From NCBI RefSeq assembly GCF_030538595.1, contig NZ_JAUNTS010000006.1, positions 114,929-178,928 on the forward strand: DNA of 64,000 bases, written 5' to 3'. The notes under the pieces were generated by a model. The model did not search any database. It had not been told where the DNA came from and worked only from the letters and a program-made list of their open reading frames with translations. The DNA comes from Kocuria sp. (GTDB lineage: Bacteria; Actinomycetota; Actinomycetes; Actinomycetales; Micrococcaceae). Positions 8,643 through 17,746 of this stretch are shown piece after piece; within the stretch, counting starts at the first letter, position 1; every line of letters starts with the position of its first letter. Position numbers and translations under genes: made by a program.

Positions 8643-8659
8643 CCACTTCCGGGTCACGG
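8622..8659. repeat. 38-bp direct repeat, copy 1
   Basis: Starts CGGCCCGCCCGCACTGCATG and ends with CTTCCGGGTCACGG. It matches 11053-11090 with one mismatch. The two copies bracket the ABC/DUF6297 operon in the same orientation. Copy 1 supplies the final RPARTA codons and the stop of the acetyltransferase. Confidence 0.85.
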
Positions 8660-8702
8660 ACTTGTCCCCGGGTACCCGGTACCTGGCCTTTAGACTCGAT
8701 TC

Positions 8703-9395
8703 ATGGCCCATGTCAACGCAGTGTTGGAAGCTCGCAACCTCTCCTGCGGCTACGGCGGTGTCCCCGTGTGCGGAAGGGTCAATTTCAGCATTCAGGCGGG
8801 CGACATCCTGGGTGTGGTGGGGTTCAACGGAACCGGAAAGTCCACGGTGTTGCGCAGTGTCGCAGGCCGACAGGAACCCTTGGAGGGACACGTTCAGTTT
8901 GATGCCAGGCCGCGGTCAGAGGGCTCCACACGGTGGCGCCGAGCCGTGGCCGCTGTGTTCGACGACGACGCTTGGTTCCCCGGACTGACCGTCACCGAAC
9001 ACCTGAACCTGGTGGCAACCGCGCATGGCATTGCTGATCCCATCAGCGCTGTGGAACACGAACTGGACTTCTTTGGCCTGGCCGAGCGTTCCCATGCCTT
9101 CCCCGAGGCTCTTTCCTCCGGGCAACGCCGCCGCCTCCTGCTGGCCGCTGCCATGATCCGCCCAGCCCGGCTGCTTCTGTTCGATGAACCAGAGCAACGT
9201 CTTGATCCGGCCATGGTCTCCGCCCTGGGAGAGCGCATTCTGACTGCCCAGGCGCAGGGCTGCGCCGCTGTGGTGGTCACCCACGATCCCGATTTTCTGC
9301 GGCAGATTGCTCAACGTTGCCTGGTGATTGACGACGACGTCCGCCAAGTCACCCCGCATGAAGGTGCACTCGTGATTCAGACGCAGCGCCCGTGA
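8703..9395 (+). CDS. ABC transporter ATP-binding protein
   Basis: 230-residue ATPase subunit. Walker A GFNGTGKST, a short signature SSGQRRRLL, Walker B LLLFDEPE and the switch His in VVVTHDP are all present. The Q-loop region has a less usual VAAVFDDDAWFPGLTV. The partner is the large DUF6297 membrane protein whose GTG start overlaps this stop (GTGA). The pair resembles actinobacterial exporters of unknown substrate. Confidence 0.92.
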   Translation: MAHVNAVLEARNLSCGYGGVPVCGRVNFSIQAGDILGVVGFNGTGKSTVLRSVAGRQEPLEGHVQFDARPRSEGSTRWRRAVAAVFDDDAWFPGLTVTEHLNLVATAHGIADPISAVEHELDFFGLAERSHAFPEALSSGQRRRLLLAAAMIRPARLLLFDEPEQRLDPAMVSALGERILTAQAQGCAAVVVTHDPDFLRQIAQRCLVIDDDVRQVTPHEGALVIQTQRP

Positions 9396-11041
9396 ACGCC
9401 GAGCACCAAGAGGGCCAAGATGCCAGTGAATTTGATCCCTGGCTGCACGCGCATGATCTGACACGCAGGCGCAACGTCCCACCGTGGACTCATCGGCTGG
9501 AAGATCTTTACACCCAGATATTCGCTTTTCTGGTGGCCACGGCCATAGCCGCCAGCGTGGTGCACTTCAGTGAGGCGGCCTTTTCCGGCGTCGCTCATGT
9601 GTTCCTGCCCGTCTGGGACACCAACCTGGGGCTGCCTCCCTGGGCTGCGCTGTTCCTGTATGCCGTTGCAGGGTTGTGCCTGGCCATCTGGACGGTGCTC
9701 TCCACGGGTCCTATGTGGGCAACCCGCCCCGAATTGGTCTGGGGCTTTCAGCTGCCAGTGGATCGTGCACCTTTCCTACGACGGCGGCTGGTTGCGGTCA
9801 TTCGTCGTTCCGGAATGCTCAGCATGGTCAGTGCCGCAGCCCTGACTGTGATGATCTGGGCAGGTGCTGCCTCACCATGGGCATGGATGGGTTGGGTCCT
9901 TGCAGTGGCATTTTCCGGTCCCGTCATTGCTTCCTTGGCGGTACGAGCCCAGTGCCGACAAACCGCAGAAACCGCACCCAGGACTGCCGGGACTTTTGCC
10001 TATACGTCTTGTCTTCTGTGGACTCCTGTCACGGTGCTCACGGTGGGATTGCTCAGCATCGCCGTGTGGCAGTGGATGCCCACCCCACTTCCAGCCCTGG
10101 GGAGTTGGAGCGTAGGGGTGTGGAGCGGCGTCGTCGCCCTGGTGGTGGGGCTGGTCGTGACTGCTGCAACGCTCAGATGGGCTGCCAGAGGCATCCACGT
10201 TCTGGGCTGGCCTGCGCTGGAACGTGCTGGAGGTAGGGCCCAAGTGGCCCAGGCTGCACGGATGAGCCTGGACATCCAGGAGATGTATCGGTCGGTCTTG
10301 GGCCCCGGACAAGCCGGGCGCGGTGGCTGGATGCTGCCCCATGCGTCCGATTGGCCCCGTGCGCCCCATTGGCTCCATGTGTCCAACTGGCCCACTGCCG
10401 CTCTGGCACGGGCTGAAACCGTGGCCTGGCTGCGAATGAGCGGGCCGTTGCCCCTGTGGGCAGCCTCTGCAGCAGCAGCGCTGCTTTTCCTGGCCGTTCC
10501 ACAGTGGAGCGCACCGGTGCTCGTGGTGACCGCCCTGATCGCCTTGCTGTTGGCAGCTGCGGATTTGGCTGCCAGCTCTGCACGAACCTCCGCACTCAAT
10601 CCCCATGTCGAGTCCGTGATCCCCGTGAGCGCCACAGCTGCGCGCATGGTTCGGACAGCAGTGCCGTGCACGATCATGGCCGTGTGGGGCGCCGCTGTTT
10701 TCGGCGCGCTGTCTCTGCTGTTCTCAGCCCCTCTCCTGATGCTCATGGGAGTACTGGCCGCAGTTGGTGTTGGCGCCACTGCCACCGCCGGAGCTCGCAG
10801 ACCCCCGGTGGACTGGGCCGGGGCCACCATCATGACGGATGCCGGCCCCCTACCTATCGGCGTGGGCTCCCAAATTGCGGGCGCGCACCTGGCAGGTCTG
10901 GTGGCCGTGGTTCCCACCGGGGTTGCAGTGGCCCTGGGCAACGCATTCCCGGACGCCCAGTGGTTATTGCTCGGCATCCAAGCAGCGCAGACCGCAGTGG
11001 CCATGGGGTGGTCGCTCCATCAGCAACGCCGCACAACGTGA
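9392..11041 (+). CDS. DUF6297-like polytopic membrane protein, partner of the ABC ATPase
   Basis: 549 residues with about ten to twelve hydrophobic segments spread from residue 45 to the end, with a hydrophilic loop near residues 270-340 rich in Trp and Pro. I place it with the DUF6297 family, which sits beside ABC ATPases in actinobacteria and is thought to form the membrane part of an exporter. GTG 9392 overlaps the ATPase stop. No substrate-binding protein is near, which fits export rather than uptake. The family call rests on context and topology more than on motifs. Confidence 0.7.
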   Translation: MNAEHQEGQDASEFDPWLHAHDLTRRRNVPPWTHRLEDLYTQIFAFLVATAIAASVVHFSEAAFSGVAHVFLPVWDTNLGLPPWAALFLYAVAGLCLAIWTVLSTGPMWATRPELVWGFQLPVDRAPFLRRRLVAVIRRSGMLSMVSAAALTVMIWAGAASPWAWMGWVLAVAFSGPVIASLAVRAQCRQTAETAPRTAGTFAYTSCLLWTPVTVLTVGLLSIAVWQWMPTPLPALGSWSVGVWSGVVALVVGLVVTAATLRWAARGIHVLGWPALERAGGRAQVAQAARMSLDIQEMYRSVLGPGQAGRGGWMLPHASDWPRAPHWLHVSNWPTAALARAETVAWLRMSGPLPLWAASAAAALLFLAVPQWSAPVLVVTALIALLLAAADLAASSARTSALNPHVESVIPVSATAARMVRTAVPCTIMAVWGAAVFGALSLLFSAPLLMLMGVLAAVGVGATATAGARRPPVDWAGATIMTDAGPLPIGVGSQIAGAHLAGLVAVVPTGVAVALGNAFPDAQWLLLGIQAAQTAVAMGWSLHQQRRTT

Positions 11042-11052
11042 TGGCGCAATAC

Positions 11053-11090
11053 CGGCCCGCCCGCACTGCATGACCGCTTCCGGGTCACGG
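11053..11090. repeat. 38-bp direct repeat, copy 2
   Basis: Differs from copy 1 (8622-8659) at one base. Read in the reverse direction it contains the TGA stop of the Lrp-type regulator at 11085. Read forward it would encode the same RPARTA-stop ending as the acetyltransferase, which suggests it came from duplicated 3' DNA. Confidence 0.85.
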
Positions 11091-11555
11091 GCTCAAAAGC
11101 TGTTCGATCCGGTACGGAATCAGCTCCCGCAGGACCAGGGTGGTTGACGTTCTGCGGATTCCCGGACAGCTGAGCACCGCCTGGTTGACCTGGTAGAGAT
11201 CGTCGGCATCCCGCGCCACCAACTGCATGAACAGATCTGTTCCACCTGTGGTGGCAACGCACTCCAGGACTTCAGGTAGTTCGCGGAGGGCGGCCACGGC
11301 GTCGTCGAAAAGTTCCTGTTCCACCTCCGCCACACAGATGGCACGCAGACCGTACCCCAGCGTTTCCGGGGGCACGGTGACGCTGTGGGCGCGTAAGACT
11401 CCTGGCTCAAAGAGTTGACCCATGCGACTTTGGACGGTGCCGCGCGCCAGACGGAGTTTCTGCGCCATCCATCCCACGGTGGCGCGGGGGTGGGTGTCCA
11501 ATGCTCGTAGTACCCGGCGGCTGGTGTCATCCAACTGAGTCACCGTTTTGCTCAT
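11085..11555 (-). CDS. Lrp/AsnC-family transcription regulator
   Basis: 156-residue feast/famine regulator. N-terminal helix-turn-helix LDDTSRRVLRALDTHPRATV...LRLARGTVQSRMGQL is followed by an Lrp-type ligand-binding (RAM) domain with EVLECVATTGGTDLFMQLVARDADDLY. Start at ATG 11555 has a strong AGGAGG site; an in-frame upstream extension lacks one. It is divergent from the 2-oxoacid decarboxylase at 11650, with TTGACCA repeats in between, so it probably responds to an amino acid and controls that gene, as seen for Lrp-like regulators beside Ehrlich-pathway decarboxylases. Confidence 0.9.
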   Translation of the reverse strand: MSKTVTQLDDTSRRVLRALDTHPRATVGWMAQKLRLARGTVQSRMGQLFEPGVLRAHSVTVPPETLGYGLRAICVAEVEQELFDDAVAALRELPEVLECVATTGGTDLFMQLVARDADDLYQVNQAVLSCPGIRRTSTTLVLRELIPYRIEQLLSP

Positions 11556-11580
11556 GCCAGCCTCCTGAGTGCCGGGTGTT

Positions 11581-11640
11581 TTGATCAGTTTGACCAATAC
11601 ATCAGTCACCTATTGACCAGATTGGTGATCTTTCTACAAA
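11581..11640. promoter_or_regulatory. Divergent control region with TTGACCA repeats
   Basis: TTGATCA (11581), TTGACCA (11590) and TTGACCA (11613) are spaced about one and two helical turns apart, and an inverted ATTGGTGAT follows at 11621. TTGACC at 11613-11618 can also act as the -35 for the decarboxylase gene, with TACAAA (11635-11640) as -10, giving a nearly leaderless mRNA. These are plausible binding sites for the adjacent Lrp-type regulator. Confidence 0.5.
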
Positions 11641-11649
11641 TAGTCTGAC

Positions 11650-13356
11650 ATGAACACTTCCGTTGACACAGCTCACACCGCGCCCACCGTTGGCCAGTAC
11701 CTGGCCCAGCGCTTGACCCAGTTGGGCGCCACCAACCTTTTTGGGCTGCCCGGGGATTTCAACCTGACCCTGCTGGATCAGATGCTCACCGTGGAAGAGC
11801 TCCAATGGGTGGGTTCCACCAACGAACTCAACGCCTCCTATGCCGCAGACGCCTATGCTCGCGCAGGACGTGGTGTGGGGGCCTTTGTGACCACCTTTGG
11901 GGTGGGGGAACTTTCCGCCGTCAATGGGATGGCGGGCAGTTATGCCGAGGACGTCCCGGTGGTGCACATTGTGGGGATGCCGTCCCGTGCGGCCATGGAG
12001 CAGGGCGTCCCGCTTCATCACACACTGCTCGACGGGGACTTTGAGCACGGCCTGCGCGTGGCCCGCGAATTCACCGTGGCGGATGCCGTACTACGTCCCG
12101 AAAGTGCCGCCCGGGAGATTGATCGTGTCCTGACCGCAGTGCTGTCCGCCTCCAAACCCGGGTTCATCGGTGTGCCGCTGGATGTTGCCGCCGCCATGGT
12201 TCAGGACGCCAGCGACCCCCAACCGCTGACCGTGGCCTCCACCCGACCGGATGTTCTGGCAGCCTTTGAGCGCGCCCTACGGGATCACGTGGCACGCTGC
12301 TCCCAGGCAACGCTGTTGGCCGGACCCCGCATTCACCGCCGCGGCTTGGAGTCCGTGGTGCGCCAGATTGCCGAACTCCCCGGGGTCCAGGTGGCCAGCC
12401 AGTCCGCTTCCAAAGCGATCCTGGATGAACGTCACCCTGCCAGCCTTGGCACCTACCTGGGCAAAACGACGGCGGACCCCGCCACCCGTGATGCCGTTGA
12501 CCAGGCGGAACTTCTGATCATGGTGGGCACCATCACCAGCGACTTCACCACCGGGTTCTTCTCCCACAAGTACGTACCGGAGGAAGCTGTGGAACTGGCG
12601 CTGGACCACGCGCGGATTGCACACGCCCACTATCCAGGTGTGATGCTCCACGATGCACTGGAGGTGCTGCAGCGGGTGATCGGCCAGGCGGAGTTTGCTG
12701 CGTTGGAGGGCGGGGCGTCGTCGTCGGTGCCGTCTCAGCTGAGCACAACCCATGCCGCTGAGGATGCCGCACTGACCCACGAACTGTTCTGGCCGGAGAT
12801 TCAGAACTGGATTGCGCCGCAGACCACCGTGATTGCAGAAGCCGGCACCAGTTTTTACGGGGCGCTGGATTTGCAGTTGCCCGCGGACAGTGACCTTTTG
12901 GGACAGCCGGTGTGGTCCTCGATCGGTTACACGCTGCCCGCTGTTCTGGGTGCAGGGTTGGCGCAGCCGCAGCGGCGGCCGGTGCTGTTCATCGGTGACG
13001 GATCAGCCCAACTGACCGTGCAAGAACTGGGGACCATTTTTCAGCGCATCCCCAACTCCGTGACCTTCCTGATCGAAAACCGGGGGTACACGGTGGAGCG
13101 TTACATCCAAAGCCCGGATGCGGTCTACCAGGACGTCATCACCTGGGACTGGCCCGCCATTCCAGCAGTTTTGGGTGCCCCGCACGTGCACACCCCGCGT
13201 GTGGGTACCGTGGGCGAGCTGCGCGCGGTCCTGGCCGAATCGGCTGCGAACCGGGATGCCAGCTACTTCATCACCGTTGACTTGCCGGAACGGGATGCTC
13301 CGCGCCTGCTGAAGGTGCTGGCCGAAGGCATCGCCGCCACCAACACCGCCACCTGA
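11650..13356 (+). CDS. ThDP-dependent 2-oxoacid decarboxylase (pyruvate/indolepyruvate decarboxylase family)
   Basis: 568 residues with the three-domain ThDP layout. The Pyr domain has the cofactor-activating Glu in VGSTNELNASYAADAYAR and the His-His pair in PLHHTLLDGDF. The PP domain carries the Mg/ThDP motif GDGSAQLTVQELGTIFQ ending in ENRGYTVER. Members decarboxylate pyruvate, phenylpyruvate, indolepyruvate or branched 2-oxoacids to aldehydes. Substrate cannot be fixed by eye; the divergent Lrp-type regulator favours an amino-acid-derived 2-oxoacid. It is not a phosphonopyruvate decarboxylase, which is a smaller two-domain protein. Confidence 0.9.
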   Translation: MNTSVDTAHTAPTVGQYLAQRLTQLGATNLFGLPGDFNLTLLDQMLTVEELQWVGSTNELNASYAADAYARAGRGVGAFVTTFGVGELSAVNGMAGSYAEDVPVVHIVGMPSRAAMEQGVPLHHTLLDGDFEHGLRVAREFTVADAVLRPESAAREIDRVLTAVLSASKPGFIGVPLDVAAAMVQDASDPQPLTVASTRPDVLAAFERALRDHVARCSQATLLAGPRIHRRGLESVVRQIAELPGVQVASQSASKAILDERHPASLGTYLGKTTADPATRDAVDQAELLIMVGTITSDFTTGFFSHKYVPEEAVELALDHARIAHAHYPGVMLHDALEVLQRVIGQAEFAALEGGASSSVPSQLSTTHAAEDAALTHELFWPEIQNWIAPQTTVIAEAGTSFYGALDLQLPADSDLLGQPVWSSIGYTLPAVLGAGLAQPQRRPVLFIGDGSAQLTVQELGTIFQRIPNSVTFLIENRGYTVERYIQSPDAVYQDVITWDWPAIPAVLGAPHVHTPRVGTVGELRAVLAESAANRDASYFITVDLPERDAPRLLKVLAEGIAATNTAT

Positions 13357-13370
13357 CCCCTTTCCCTCCC

Positions 13371-13437
13371 ACTGCCGAGTGTGTGGTTTTGGTCGCTTCA
13401 GGTGTGCTCAGGCGACCAAAACCACACACTCGGCAGT
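13371..13437. terminator. Perfect 26-bp inverted repeat between convergent genes
   Basis: Arms 13371-13396 and 13412-13437 are exact reverse complements around a 15-base loop. It lies between the convergent decarboxylase and maltose acetyltransferase genes, where it could end transcription both ways, though no U-run follows. The arm core CGAGTGTGTGG and the CTCGGCA edge resemble the dispersed repeats at 18756, 19699 and 34530. Confidence 0.75.
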
Positions 13438-13462
13438 CGAGTTGGCGGGAGGGTGGTGTGGG

Positions 13463-14119
13463 TCAGATGTTCTCCTTGATGACCCGCGCCGGGTTACCCA
13501 CGGCCACCACATTGGCCGGAATGTCCTTGGTCACCACGGCGCCGGAACCGATCACCGAGTTCTCCCCGATACTCACTCCGGGACACACAATGACTCCCCC
13601 ACCGAGCCAGACGTTGTTGCCAATGGTGATGGGCTTCCCAGCTTCCAACTTGTCCCGGCGCTGCGTGGGGTCAATGGGGTGTGTGGGCGCCAGCAGTTGC
13701 ACGTGGGGGCCTAACTGGCAGTCCTCCCCGATTCTGATGGGCACCACGTCCAAGGCCGTGAGACCCATGTTGATGAACGTGCGGGCTCCCACGGAAATGA
13801 ACTGCCCGTAGTCCACGTGAACCGGGCCGCGGATATGAGCGTGCTCGCCCACCTCACCGAACAGTTCCCGCACAATGGACTGACTGCCCTGCGGATCACG
13901 GTAATACTCCGTGTTGAAGCGGCCCATGAGCTCTATGGCACGGGCGCCGACTCTTGCCAGTTCCGGGTCCTCGGCCACGTAGTCGTCTCCAGCCAGCATG
14001 CGTTGATAGTTGCTGCGATCATCCCCCGCAAAGAACTCCGTCAGACGTTGCTGACGGTCCTGCTCCCAAGCATCAGACTCGGACAGAGGGGGCTCAACGG
14101 GAGAATGCTGGTCAGTCAT
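13463..14119 (-). CDS. Maltose/galactoside O-acetyltransferase (hexapeptide-repeat family)
   Basis: 218-residue left-handed beta-helix acetyltransferase. An N-terminal mac domain (RMLAGDDYVAEDPEL...) precedes hexapeptide coils, with the catalytic His in LLAPTHPIDP and CoA-binding coils ending in SVIGSGAVVTKDIPANVVAVGNPARVI. It acetylates sugars with acetyl-CoA in the cytosol. ATG 14119 has AAGGAG upstream; the longer in-frame reading has no site. Maltose versus other sugars cannot be told apart here. Confidence 0.92.
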   Translation of the reverse strand: MTDQHSPVEPPLSESDAWEQDRQQRLTEFFAGDDRSNYQRMLAGDDYVAEDPELARVGARAIELMGRFNTEYYRDPQGSQSIVRELFGEVGEHAHIRGPVHVDYGQFISVGARTFINMGLTALDVVPIRIGEDCQLGPHVQLLAPTHPIDPTQRRDKLEAGKPITIGNNVWLGGGVIVCPGVSIGENSVIGSGAVVTKDIPANVVAVGNPARVIKENI

Positions 14120-14315
14120 GACGTAACTCCTTGCTGCATTGTTGTGACTGTGCCGGACCCTACCGGACCGCTTGCCCCCGCATTGCCGAATTGCTCCCTT
14201 GCATCCCACATTTCGAGGCAGCGGTGAAGCCTGCTGCACAAGATGGAACGCGTAGGCGTGAACTATTTGGTGGCCTGCGGGCAATACAGGGTATGAACAC
14301 CGAAAATGAGACTCC

Positions 14316-14957
14316 ATGAGCACGGACAGTGATGTCATCAGAGGTTCGTTGGAGACACCGGAGCAATTTGCCGTGCTCTACGACCGGCACGCCACCCCGG
14401 TGTACCGCTACCTCACGCGCCGCTTGGGCCGGTTGTCTGCCGAGGACATCACCTCCGAGACGTTTTTGGCCGCGTTCGATTCCCGCACCACCTTTGATCT
14501 CTCCCGTGAATCAGCCCTCCCGTGGCTGCTGGGCATCGCCACCAACCTGGCAAACCGGCATCTACGGCAGTCGGTGCGTCAAGAGCAGATCCAACAGAAA
14601 GCCGCGCGACTTGATCCCGGGCATCCCGCAGACCTGCTGGAACCGATCACGGAGCAACTGGATCACTCGCAAGGCACGTCACAAGTCATGCGGGCGCTCG
14701 CGCACCTTTCCCCCACCAACCGCGACACTCTCCTCTTACATGTCTGGGGCGAGCTCACCTATGACCAAATCGCTGCCGCCACGCATGTGCCCGTGGGCAC
14801 CGTTCGGTCACGATTGCATCGGGCACGGCTCACCTTGCGCTCCCACCTTTCTGCACCCGCTGATTCCACACCCACGCAGCGAATAGCCGAGCGCCTCTCA
14901 TCACCGTCTTCGGCTTCACCCGAAGCCACCGCCACGCAGGAGCCCCACCATGCATGA
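14316..14957 (+). CDS. ECF-type RNA polymerase sigma factor
   Basis: 213 residues. Region 2 (FAVLYDRHATPVYRYLTRRLG...AEDITSETFLAAF) and region 4 (LAHLSPTNRDTLLLHVWGELTYDQIAAATHVPVGTVRSRLHRAR) are intact, and a Ser/Thr/Pro-rich tail follows. The next gene overlaps it and encodes a membrane protein of the CU044_5270 type, its usual genomic partner and probable regulator. That partner is interrupted by a stop codon, which could leave this sigma factor unrestrained. Confidence 0.93.
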   Translation: MSTDSDVIRGSLETPEQFAVLYDRHATPVYRYLTRRLGRLSAEDITSETFLAAFDSRTTFDLSRESALPWLLGIATNLANRHLRQSVRQEQIQQKAARLDPGHPADLLEPITEQLDHSQGTSQVMRALAHLSPTNRDTLLLHVWGELTYDQIAAATHVPVGTVRSRLHRARLTLRSHLSAPADSTPTQRIAERLSSPSSASPEATATQEPHHA

Positions 14958-16068
14958 TCTAAAAATCTTGGAGAACGCCGGCCGTGAGTCCGTCCACGCC
15001 CCCCAAGAGCAGGCACTTGCTCAGGGGCGAACAAAACTTCTCACACATATTCACGCCCAACAGGACGCCACTGCGCAGTCCACTGTGGTTCCCGTGACTC
15101 CACTGCCTGAAGTCTCGCAATGACGACGTCGTCGTGCCCCCTGGCTACTCACCGCAGCTGCCGCTGCGGCGGCGGCTGGTCTCCTGGTACTCAGCCAGAT
15201 CGGTGGGGATGCCGGTGCTGGTGCCACACCTGCGGCTGCCGCAACCCTGGAGGAAGCGGCGCTGAACAGCATGGAGATCTCTGACCCGCCGGTGGAGCCG
15301 GGGCAGTACCGCCGTGTGGAAACAACATCCCACGGTATGGCCACGGCCACGGTGGAGTCCGGTACCTACACCGTGTTTCGGGAGGCCACCACGGACGTCA
15401 TGTACATCCCGGCGGACCCGGGAGATGCCTCCGACCTCTGGTACTGGGATCAGCGTCGGGAAGGTCAGGAGGGCCAAGTCCTCAATGCGGATGATCTCCC
15501 TGCTGACGTGGTTCAGGCCTTTGATCCGGTGGGGCATGGGGACGCCGGAACAGTGTTGGAAGCTCCGCAAGGCCGTTGGTACGGTTCGCCCGCACAGTTC
15601 ACCGCCGAGGATTTGGATGCTCTCCCCCGTGATCCCCAGGCGCTGATGGAACACATCCACCGGGTCAAAGCAGGCCAAAGCGCGTCTGAGGACGAACAAG
15701 TATTTACGTTCATCACAGATGCCATGCGTACCGGGCTGGTGGATGCAGAACTGCGCGCAGTGTTCTACAAAACCTTGTTGCTGGTCCCCGGTGTTGACGT
15801 CACAGCATCCTCGGTCACCGTGGATGGACACAGCGGTGTGGCCATCGGGCGGTGGGAGTCGGTGCGCAGTGAGCGGCAGGAAGTGATCATAGACCCCACC
15901 ACTGGTGCCTGGATCGGCGAGCGCACGGTTGCCACGCAAGACATGGACGGGATCACGGCCGGGACAGTTCTGCAATCGGCGACTTGCACCACCGTGGTGG
16001 TGGACCAGGTTCCTGCAGATGTGATTGCAGCCGCGGTGGACGTGCCGGAGGGGTATCCCCAGGGCTGA
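14950..16068 (+). pseudogene. CU044_5270-type membrane partner of the sigma factor, with an in-frame TGA
   Basis: ATG 14950 overlaps the sigma gene and reads 57 codons to TGA at 15121-15123. The same frame continues directly with RRRRAPWLLTAAAAAAAGLL, a membrane anchor, and then about 290 residues of secreted domain (EEAALNSMEISDPPVEPGQYRR and onward) to the stop at 16068. The intact protein would have a ~58-residue cytosolic part, one membrane span and an outer domain, as expected of an anti-sigma-like protein. A C-to-T change (CGA to TGA) in a run of Arg codons explains the stop. It may be a real nonsense mutation, a sequence error, or an internal restart could give a truncated protein. Confidence 0.8.
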
Positions 16069-16087
16069 CTTCACCGGACCGCCCACG

Positions 16088-17566
16088 TCAGGTCGTAGCC
16101 TCGCCCTCCGCCTTCTTCTGCTGCGCCAACTCCTGGGTATGCGCTTCCCGGTCTTTCATCTCCCGGGGCCGGAAGTACAACAGCCCGGAAAGCACTGCGA
16201 TCAGGAAGACCACCAGCATCACAAAGAACAGGGGCCACGGCCCGGTCAGATAAATGACTGGAATTGCCAGGGCCGTGACCATACCGCCGCCAAAGAACGG
16301 TTCAAAGAGCAACTGCTTGTAGCCGAAGGCCTCAAAGGCCGGGGACTCACCCTCCGGGTCCACCACGCGCATGAGGATCAAACCTGTTGCCGTGACACCC
16401 ATGGACTGGCCAAAGTCACCGATGCCGCGCTCAAACCAGTACCGGCCGATGATTCGCGGCGCCAACCACAGGAAGATGAACACGTTGAAGGTGATGCCGG
16501 CAACAGCCAGGATGGCGAAAGTTGCCAAGTTGTCCCCCACAGCTTGCAGAGACAGGGTGGCAATCGCGGAGACGATCAAAAAGTCCAGAGCCCAACCTTG
16601 AATACGCAGCATGATCTGGTGGTCGATGTAGTGATCGGCACCCACCGCGCGGGCAATCAGCTGCAGGATCACACCACCCAGCAGCGCCATGGGGAACAGC
16701 GGAACGTAGGCAAAAATCTCCAACGGGGTGGTGTCGTCCAACATCACGGAGGCATAGGTCATCTGCTCAATCCAGCGCAGCCCTTCCAGGATCAGCCAGC
16801 CGATCAGGACGGCCACGGCCATGATGGCCATGTGCAGGGACAACGGCTCCACGGAGGATGGGCGGCTGGTCATCTTGCCTGCCGAATAATGTTCGTCAGC
16901 CCGGAACAGGCCCTTTTGCTCAGCAACGGACATTTTGACGTCGCCCTTGAGGATTTCCGTCTTACCCGTCCGCACGCCCCAGTTGATCAGACCGATGCCA
17001 ATGATCACACCGCCCACAATGCCCACCGTGGCCAGGCCAACGGCAAGGTCCGCGCCGTCGCCAAAACCAAGGTCTTCCATGACACCGCGCATGCCCGCTG
17101 CGGTGCCATGGCCACCCTCGAAGGCAATTTCGATCAGCGCCCCGGTCATGGGCGAGGCCGCAAAGATCGGTACCAGAACCAGTGCCGCCAGCAGTAGACC
17201 GATCACGTACTGTCCGGAGCCAAACGCCACACCCAGGGAAAGCTGTGGCCCCACCAGCTTGGCGGCTCGTTTGGGCGATGGCAGGTCTTGACCCAGGAAC
17301 ATGGTGGCAAAAATGACGCTGATCAACAGCCCGGGCAGCGCTGCCCAGGTGGTGATCATGGGCTCGGTGAACAGCCCATTCTCACCCCACGGGCCGTTGA
17401 ATCGCCCCAGAACTTGGGGGCCCAACAGCAGCAGGAGCGCACCCGCAATGATGGAGCTGGGCAGGAACAGACTTTGAATCCACCCCACCTTCACGCGAAT
17501 GACCTTGCCGAGCAGCAACGCCGCCCCCAAGATCAGTAGGGCAAAGCCAATGGCGTTGGCAGACAT
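16088..17566 (-). CDS. gltS: GltS-type sodium/glutamate symporter
   Basis: 492-residue secondary transporter with about eleven to twelve membrane spans. The two inverted halves show GltS marks: SLFLPSSIIAGALLLLLGPQ in the first, AASPMTGALIEIAFEGGHGTAAGM (the reentrant-loop glycine-rich motif), and IIGRYWFERGIGDFGQSMGVTATGL in the second. It imports glutamate with sodium. I chose ATG 17566, preceded by GAGGTGG, over ATG 17587, which has no ribosome site. It is divergent from the aldo/keto reductase gene. Confidence 0.88.
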   Translation of the reverse strand: MSANAIGFALLILGAALLLGKVIRVKVGWIQSLFLPSSIIAGALLLLLGPQVLGRFNGPWGENGLFTEPMITTWAALPGLLISVIFATMFLGQDLPSPKRAAKLVGPQLSLGVAFGSGQYVIGLLLAALVLVPIFAASPMTGALIEIAFEGGHGTAAGMRGVMEDLGFGDGADLAVGLATVGIVGGVIIGIGLINWGVRTGKTEILKGDVKMSVAEQKGLFRADEHYSAGKMTSRPSSVEPLSLHMAIMAVAVLIGWLILEGLRWIEQMTYASVMLDDTTPLEIFAYVPLFPMALLGGVILQLIARAVGADHYIDHQIMLRIQGWALDFLIVSAIATLSLQAVGDNLATFAILAVAGITFNVFIFLWLAPRIIGRYWFERGIGDFGQSMGVTATGLILMRVVDPEGESPAFEAFGYKQLLFEPFFGGGMVTALAIPVIYLTGPWPLFFVMLVVFLIAVLSGLLYFRPREMKDREAHTQELAQQKKAEGEATT

Positions 17567-17746
17567 CAGTACCACCTCGTAATTCATGGGTGCGGGGCGG
17601 GTCAGTGCGGACAGCACCACACGGGATGCTGAGGTGTACGACGTCGGGTGCGTTGCGCCGTCGTTGTGGATCCCCTGAGCGCGCGTGGAGCCATCAGTCT
17701 AAGCTGAGTGCTGGCTGGGAACTACTGAAGGGTTGCCGTACGGCCT

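Noticed and set aside
11650..13356. This decarboxylase as the missing phosphonopyruvate decarboxylase
   Set aside because: It belongs to the larger three-domain pyruvate/indolepyruvate decarboxylase family, lies 25 kb outside the operon and has its own Lrp-type regulator.
16025..17197. 390-codon open frame on the plus strand
   Set aside because: It is antisense to gltS; low-complexity, His/Gln-rich translation with no family motif.
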